Assembly (NCBI GenBank): GCA_964625905.1
Contig: CAZVBS010000007.1
Span: forward strand, 1-32,405
Direction: 5' to 3'
DNA: 32,405 bases
Source of the DNA: JABMNX01 sp964625905
GTDB lineage: Bacteria; Patescibacteriota; Minisyncoccia; Phycocordibacterales; JABMNX01
In this document: positions 28,496 through 32,405 of the stretch, piece by piece
How the letters are laid out: the number at the start of each line of letters is the position of its first letter
How positions within the stretch are numbered: the first letter of the stretch is position 1
Made by a program: the position numbers and the translations under genes
Notes under the pieces: model-generated
What the model was told of the DNA's origin: nothing
What the model saw: only the letters and a program-made list of their open reading frames with translations
Database searches by the model: none

Positions 28496-30648
28496 TAGTT
28501 GCGTGTAGTTGGCCATTCCTCGACCATTAATAGTTCAATGTCTTTTTTAGGTAAGCGAGACCAAATTGTTTCTGTAACAAACGGCATAAAAGGATGAAGA
28601 GCTTTCAGTGATGTTGTGAGTATTTCATACAATGTCCACTCTGTAGAGAGTTTTGCTTGTTCATCGACTCCTTCGAGTACTGCTTTACTTTCTTCAAGTA
28701 TAACATCAGCAAACTCATGCCATACATAGTGATAAAGTTCTTCTGCTGCAAGATCGAAGCGATATTTCTCCATCTTTTCTGTTGTACTAGATACAACTTC
28801 ATTAAGTCGCTCTAATCGTTTTTTATCGTCTTCTGTAAGATTTGGTTGTCTAGTAATGTTCTCATTATTAACACTTGAGAGTACAAAGCGTGATATGTTC
28901 CATAGTTTATTAGAGAATTTTTTATACGCGTTAACTTTACTTATATCAAGATTTAGATCTGTTCCAGGAGTGTTTCCTATAATGAGTGACATACGCAGTG
29001 CATCGGTGCCATATTTATCAGACACTTCAACTGGGCTTATAACATTACCTTTTGATTTACTCATCTTTAATCCTTTTCCGTCGCGAACCATACCATGTAA
29101 ATAAACGTCTTTAAATGGTATTTCTCCTGTGCGGTATATACCAAGCATAACCATACGAATAACCCAAAATGGAAGTATGTCGTGTCCTGTCTCCATAACA
29201 CTCGTTGGGTAGTAGTCTTTAAAATCATCTCCATCAGGATAATCTAGTGTGATAAAAGGCCATTGTCCAGATGAGAACCATGTATCAAATGTATCAGTAT
29301 CTTTCTCAACAGTGCCACCGCACTTAGGGCAGTCGCTTATTTTATCGTCTATATCAACAAAACCACTCTTGCACGGTATACAAAGCTTTGCTGGAATAGG
29401 TATACCCCACACAATCTGGCGAGAGATGTTCCAGTCTCTTATATTATTAAGCCAGTGCAAAGCAACCTTTTTATGTTGATCAGTTAGTATATGAACTCTA
29501 TCATTCTCTATTGCTTTGATTACAGGTTCTGCTAACGGCTTCATGTTTATAAACCATTGATCTTTAATCTGTGGTTCAATGAGTCTATTACATTTGTAAC
29601 ATAACGACACATTATGCGTATACTTTTCATCTATTTTGTCTAAAAGACCTTTAGTATTGAGTTTCTCAACTATCTTTTCTCTAGCTTCAGCAATCCTCAT
29701 GCCTTCAAATTCGCCAGCTATCGGGAGTAGTTTACCGTACTCGTCGATAATTTGTTCGTAATCAAGGTTGTGTCTTTGAGCTATCTCGAAGTCAGTTGCG
29801 TCGTGCCATGGTGTAATGGTCATAACACCTGTACCAAACTCCATATCGATAGCTTCGTCTTTTATGACAGTTGTTGTGATAGGACCGTTAATCCATTCCA
29901 GTTCTATTTTTTGTCCATGTTCATACTCTTTATACCGTGTATCGTCAGGGTGCATAACCACGTACTTGTCACCAAACTTAGTTTCAGGTCGTGCAGTACC
30001 AATTATAAAAGGTCCATATTTTAGGTAATAAAACTTGTCAGTACGTTCGTCAGATGTAGTCTCTAAATTAGAAAGGGAAGTCTGGTGTTTTGAACACCAA
30101 TTAACAATACGTGCGCCACGATATGCAAGTCCATCGTTAACAAGCTTTTCAAAAGTTTCGTTGACTGTTTTGACAACACGGTCGTCTAGAGTAAATAGTT
30201 CACGTGACCAGTCGCACGATGCACCAAGTTGTCGCAGTTGTCCCTCCATAAAAGATTTGTTCGACATAGTGAAGTCTAGTATTTCTTTATACAAATCTTC
30301 TCTTTCCATTTTAAAACGAGAACGCCCCTCTTTTTCAAGTTTCTTTTCGTATACTACTTGAGTTTCAAAACCAGCATGATCAGCGCCTGGGAGCCATAGA
30401 GTTTTGAATCCTTTCATACGCTTAAAGCGGATCATTATATCTTGCAGAGTCACAAAAAGAGCATGTCCTGCGTGCAAGCTCCCATTTGCATTTGGAGGGG
30501 GCATTATTATAGAAAATTGTTCTGTGCGCTTACCAGAGCGTGTTTCAGGTAAGTTGTCAGGGTTGAAGAAACCGCTGTCTTCCCAGCGTTTATATATCTC
30601 ATCTTCGTGAGACTTTGAGTCATATGGTTTTAGAAATATTTCGTCCAT
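28495..30648 (-). CDS. valS: Valyl-tRNA synthetase
   Basis: Charges tRNA-Val with valine in the cytosol. The 717-residue protein shows the class I signature HAGH at 59-62 (in PPPNANGSLHAGHA), WLPGADHAGFETQ, an editing domain with GTARPETKFGDKYV, a zinc-type CIPC...CPKC pair, and KMSKSKGN at about 525-535. The anticodon-binding domain follows. It is shorter than the 850-950 residues of many bacterial ValRS. It ends soon after the anticodon domain (HPFMPFVTETIW) without the C-terminal coiled coil. It is first in an operon with prsW and hsp20. Confidence 0.95.
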   Translation of the reverse strand: MDEIFLKPYDSKSHEDEIYKRWEDSGFFNPDNLPETRSGKRTEQFSIIMPPPNANGSLHAGHALFVTLQDIMIRFKRMKGFKTLWLPGADHAGFETQVVYEKKLEKEGRSRFKMEREDLYKEILDFTMSNKSFMEGQLRQLGASCDWSRELFTLDDRVVKTVNETFEKLVNDGLAYRGARIVNWCSKHQTSLSNLETTSDERTDKFYYLKYGPFIIGTARPETKFGDKYVVMHPDDTRYKEYEHGQKIELEWINGPITTTVIKDEAIDMEFGTGVMTITPWHDATDFEIAQRHNLDYEQIIDEYGKLLPIAGEFEGMRIAEAREKIVEKLNTKGLLDKIDEKYTHNVSLCYKCNRLIEPQIKDQWFINMKPLAEPVIKAIENDRVHILTDQHKKVALHWLNNIRDWNISRQIVWGIPIPAKLCIPCKSGFVDIDDKISDCPKCGGTVEKDTDTFDTWFSSGQWPFITLDYPDGDDFKDYYPTSVMETGHDILPFWVIRMVMLGIYRTGEIPFKDVYLHGMVRDGKGLKMSKSKGNVISPVEVSDKYGTDALRMSLIIGNTPGTDLNLDISKVNAYKKFSNKLWNISRFVLSSVNNENITRQPNLTEDDKKRLERLNEVVSSTTEKMEKYRFDLAAEELYHYVWHEFADVILEESKAVLEGVDEQAKLSTEWTLYEILTTSLKALHPFMPFVTETIWSRLPKKDIELLMVEEWPTTRN

Positions 30649-30669
30649 GTTTTTATTCTCTATATGGAG

Positions 30670-30697
30670 ATAATAGCAAAATACCGTGTTATATCAA
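30670..30697 (-). promoter_or_regulatory. Putative valS operon promoter
   Basis: On the minus strand TTGATA (30697-30692), 16 bases, TATTAT (30675-30670), about 21 bases before the valS ATG. Confidence 0.5.
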
Positions 30698-30739
30698 TGT
30701 TGTTAGCACTGTAATTGTGCATTTGACGCAGATTAGAGA

Positions 30740-31019
30740 ATGCGCTATAAAGATGGTAGATTTGAACAGGAAGATGAGGTTATGATCGACAGTAATGGAA
30801 GTGTTTTCGGTAAGATTTTGGGCGTGTATAAGCATCATATTGTTGTGTGTTCATGGACATCATTTTACGTTTGGTAATTCTATGATTTCAAACGGCACTG
30901 TGTTGTCTGATTCAGCTCCGAGTCACATCATGCCGTGTGATTGTATACAAAAAGATTTAGAAGAAGTTTTGGTTCAAAAAGAGATTCTCAGAGAATATGC
31001 GCACGAAGCATGTCCATAG
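30740..31019 (+). pseudogene. Small gene split by a +1 frameshift, function unknown
   Basis: From ATG 30740 one frame reads MRYKDGRFEQEDEVMIDSNG and on to SWTSFYVW, then stops at 30875-30877. The +1 frame continues from about 30870 as FGNSMISNGTVLSDSAPSHI, IMPCDCIQKDLEEV and ends at 31017-31019. Both parts read like one soluble protein of about 91 residues, while the upstream part of the second frame (Cys/Ile/His-rich) does not look coding. Removing one base near 30869 would join them. It could be a sequencing error, a decayed gene or a programmed shift, but I see no classic slippery site. A strong terminator follows directly, which supports a real transcript. I do not recognise the family. 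Confidence 0.45.
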
Positions 31020-31030
31020 GAAAACGGAAT

Positions 31031-31072
31031 ATGACCAAGTTTTGTAAGCAAAACTTGGTCATTCGATTTTTT
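31031..31072 (+). terminator. Strong terminator between the split gene and tsaD
   Basis: ATGACCAAGTTTTG (31031-31044) pairs exactly with CAAAACTTGGTCAT (31049-31062) around TAAG, with a T-run at 31067-31072. Confidence 0.85.
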
Positions 31073-31082
31073 AGTGTTGGTA

Positions 31083-32237
31083 TTACAAAGACAGATTACC
31101 GTTTGCTTCAATAGCATCTAGTTTTGAGATTTTTTCCTTTGAGGCGATTGTGGAGTAACCACTGGCAGCAATCATAATCGCGTTATCTCCAGTAAGCTCA
31201 ACATGAGGAATAAACATCTCAATGTCTTGAGGTAGGTGAGTTTCAAATATGTAACGTATGTGCTTGTTGGCAGATACACCACCACCAAGTATAAATGTTT
31301 TAATATTATATTTTTCTATCGCACGTTTTGTCTTTTTAAGAAGTACCTCAGAAGCAGAATCTTCAAATTCACGAGCTATTTGTTTTTTATCAGTATCAGT
31401 TAAAGATCCTTTGTCACGAATAAGATACATCACAGCAGTTTTAAGTCCAGAAAAAGAGAAGTCGAAGTCGTCTGTATTTATCATTGGTCGTGGTAGAGAA
31501 TATGGTTTTTCAAGATTCTCTTCTCGTGCAGACTGGGCAAGCTTTGATATTTCTGGCCCACCTGGGTATTCGAGTCCAAGCATACGAGCAACCTTATCAA
31601 ATGCTTCACCAACAGCGTCGTCTCTTGTGTTGCCAATAATCTCGTAGCGTGACCAGTCTTTCATAACAACAAGTTGAGTGTGTCCTCCAGATATAAGGAG
31701 GGCGAGTGTGGGGAACTCAATCGGTGTAATTGCATCATCTTTAATAAGAGAAGATAGAATGTGACCTTCCATGTGATTTACTGGAATAAGTGGTATGTCC
31801 CATACAATCGAAAGAGCTTTTGCAAAATTAATCCCTACCCACAGTGCTGGTTCAAGTCCTGGGCCTGCCGTCACAGCAATTGCGTCTAAGTCTGGCTTTT
31901 TAGTATTACCGAGGAATGCTATAAGGAGTACGAACAACTCTTGTTCTCGCGTAAGAAGCTCTTTTAATTCACTGATTTGATCTCGTGTTAAAGGGGAGTT
32001 AGCTTTTTCAAACATTTTAGCTTTATCTAAAGTCTGCTGAAGAAGAGGGGTTATGTTTTTTGCATGTTCACGTTTAGCTAGAGTGGGATAGACACCACCG
32101 TATTCTCTATGGAGCATAGCTTGAGATAGTAGAGAATCAGCAAGAACCTTGAAAGAGATATTTCCCAATTCACCATAAGCTTCAGCTATACTAATAGCTG
32201 TTTCGTCACAAGATGTTTCTATTGCTAATATTTTCAT
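31083..32237 (-). CDS. tsaD: tRNA threonylcarbamoyladenosine synthase subunit TsaD
   Basis: TsaD, with TsaB and TsaE, transfers the threonylcarbamoyl group to A37 of ANN-decoding tRNAs. The 384-residue product begins MKILAIETSCDETA, has the metal-binding HMEGH (155-159), LLISGGHTQLV, GNTRDDAVGEAFDKVAR and GGGVSANKHIR. It is about 45 residues longer than the usual ~340, mostly through a helical insertion at about 75-116 before LDAIAVTAGPGL. The start at 32237 is chosen because it begins at the family's first residue and lies just after a promoter. The open frame extends upstream to 32378, but those residues have no family likeness. tsaB and tsaE are not in the window. Confidence 0.95.
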   Translation of the reverse strand: MKILAIETSCDETAISIAEAYGELGNISFKVLADSLLSQAMLHREYGGVYPTLAKREHAKNITPLLQQTLDKAKMFEKANSPLTRDQISELKELLTREQELFVLLIAFLGNTKKPDLDAIAVTAGPGLEPALWVGINFAKALSIVWDIPLIPVNHMEGHILSSLIKDDAITPIEFPTLALLISGGHTQLVVMKDWSRYEIIGNTRDDAVGEAFDKVARMLGLEYPGGPEISKLAQSAREENLEKPYSLPRPMINTDDFDFSFSGLKTAVMYLIRDKGSLTDTDKKQIAREFEDSASEVLLKKTKRAIEKYNIKTFILGGGVSANKHIRYIFETHLPQDIEMFIPHVELTGDNAIMIAASGYSTIASKEKISKLDAIEANGNLSL

Positions 32238-32250
32238 AATAAGAGCCTCT

Positions 32251-32278
32251 ATTTTACCAAATCCGAACCTATTTTCAA
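32251..32278 (-). promoter_or_regulatory. Putative tsaD promoter
   Basis: TTGAAA (32278-32273), 16 bases, TAAAAT (32256-32251) on the minus strand, ending 13 bases before the chosen ATG. This supports the short form of TsaD. Confidence 0.55.
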
Positions 32279-32405
32279 AACAAATACTAATCTCATGCGC
32301 GGAGCGCGTGGTAATTTGAAACGAAATCTTACGCTCCGATAGTGCAATAATGAGGACAAACAAAGCGGAATTCTCCACGTACTGTATCTCGCGCCCTTTG
32401 GGGCG

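Noticed and set aside
32238..32378. Longer N terminus for TsaD
   Set aside because: The family start MKILAIETSCDETA is at 32237 and a promoter lies within the supposed extension.
1..32405. CRISPR array or rRNA operon
   Set aside because: No regularly spaced direct repeats of CRISPR type and no 16S, 23S or 5S signature were seen.

Overview
The window looks like part of a small, AT-rich genome of a Candidate Phyla Radiation bacterium (Patescibacteria, most likely a Parcubacteria/Paceibacteria lineage). This is inferred from gene content and architecture, not from a 16S gene. The signs are a large secreted protein ending in two peptidoglycan-binding repeats, an adenosylcobalamin-dependent ribonucleotide reductase, a short ValRS, a TsaD with a lineage-type insertion, an O-antigen-ligase/TPR protein, near-absence of Shine-Dalgarno motifs, and -10 boxes placed a few bases before start codons. 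The standard bacterial code fits: TAA dominates, TAG is second, and TGA ends only one intact gene. Layout, 1-7.4 kb: a cut-off oligopeptide-binding protein and secG (minus strand); groES-groEL behind a near-consensus promoter; then lemA, two tandem Nudix paralogues (the first with a ruined Nudix box), htpX, a cytosolic GGDEF diguanylate cyclase and tRNA-Ser(GGA). 7.4-13.9 kb: a 1230-residue secreted beta-helix/Ig/PG-binding protein, followed by an accessory stretch (SemiSWEET, HEPN/AbiU2-like protein, Phd/RelE toxin-antitoxin pair, DUF1653). The genes of this stretch are separated by hairpins and copies of a ~95-bp dispersed repeat. 13.9-24.7 kb: an RsuA-type pseudouridine synthase, DUF192 protein, nrdJ, RNase P RNA, an O-antigen ligase/TPR membrane protein, murJ interrupted by an in-frame TGA, and lepA, which carries a perfect 30-bp palindrome inside an in-frame insertion. 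24.7-32.4 kb: a 37-residue membrane peptide, a DivIC/FtsB-like protein, a glutaredoxin, an HTH/LAGLIDADG-like gene abutting tRNA-Arg(CCT), a small membrane protein, tRNA-Phe(GAA), the minus-strand operon valS-prsW-hsp20, an apparently frameshifted small gene, and tsaD. Together the genes serve proteostasis (GroES/EL, Hsp20, HtpX, PrsW), envelope building and division (SecG, MurJ, O-antigen ligase, DivIC), translation and tRNA function (LepA, ValS, TsaD, RsuA-type, RNase P, three tRNAs) and dNTP supply. The least explained parts are the noncoding ones. Two copies of a structured element lie after lemA and after murJ; their inner sequence is conserved while their outer arms differ but stay self-complementary. 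A family of GGTC-N-GACC hairpins and the ~95-bp repeats around the accessory genes are the others.
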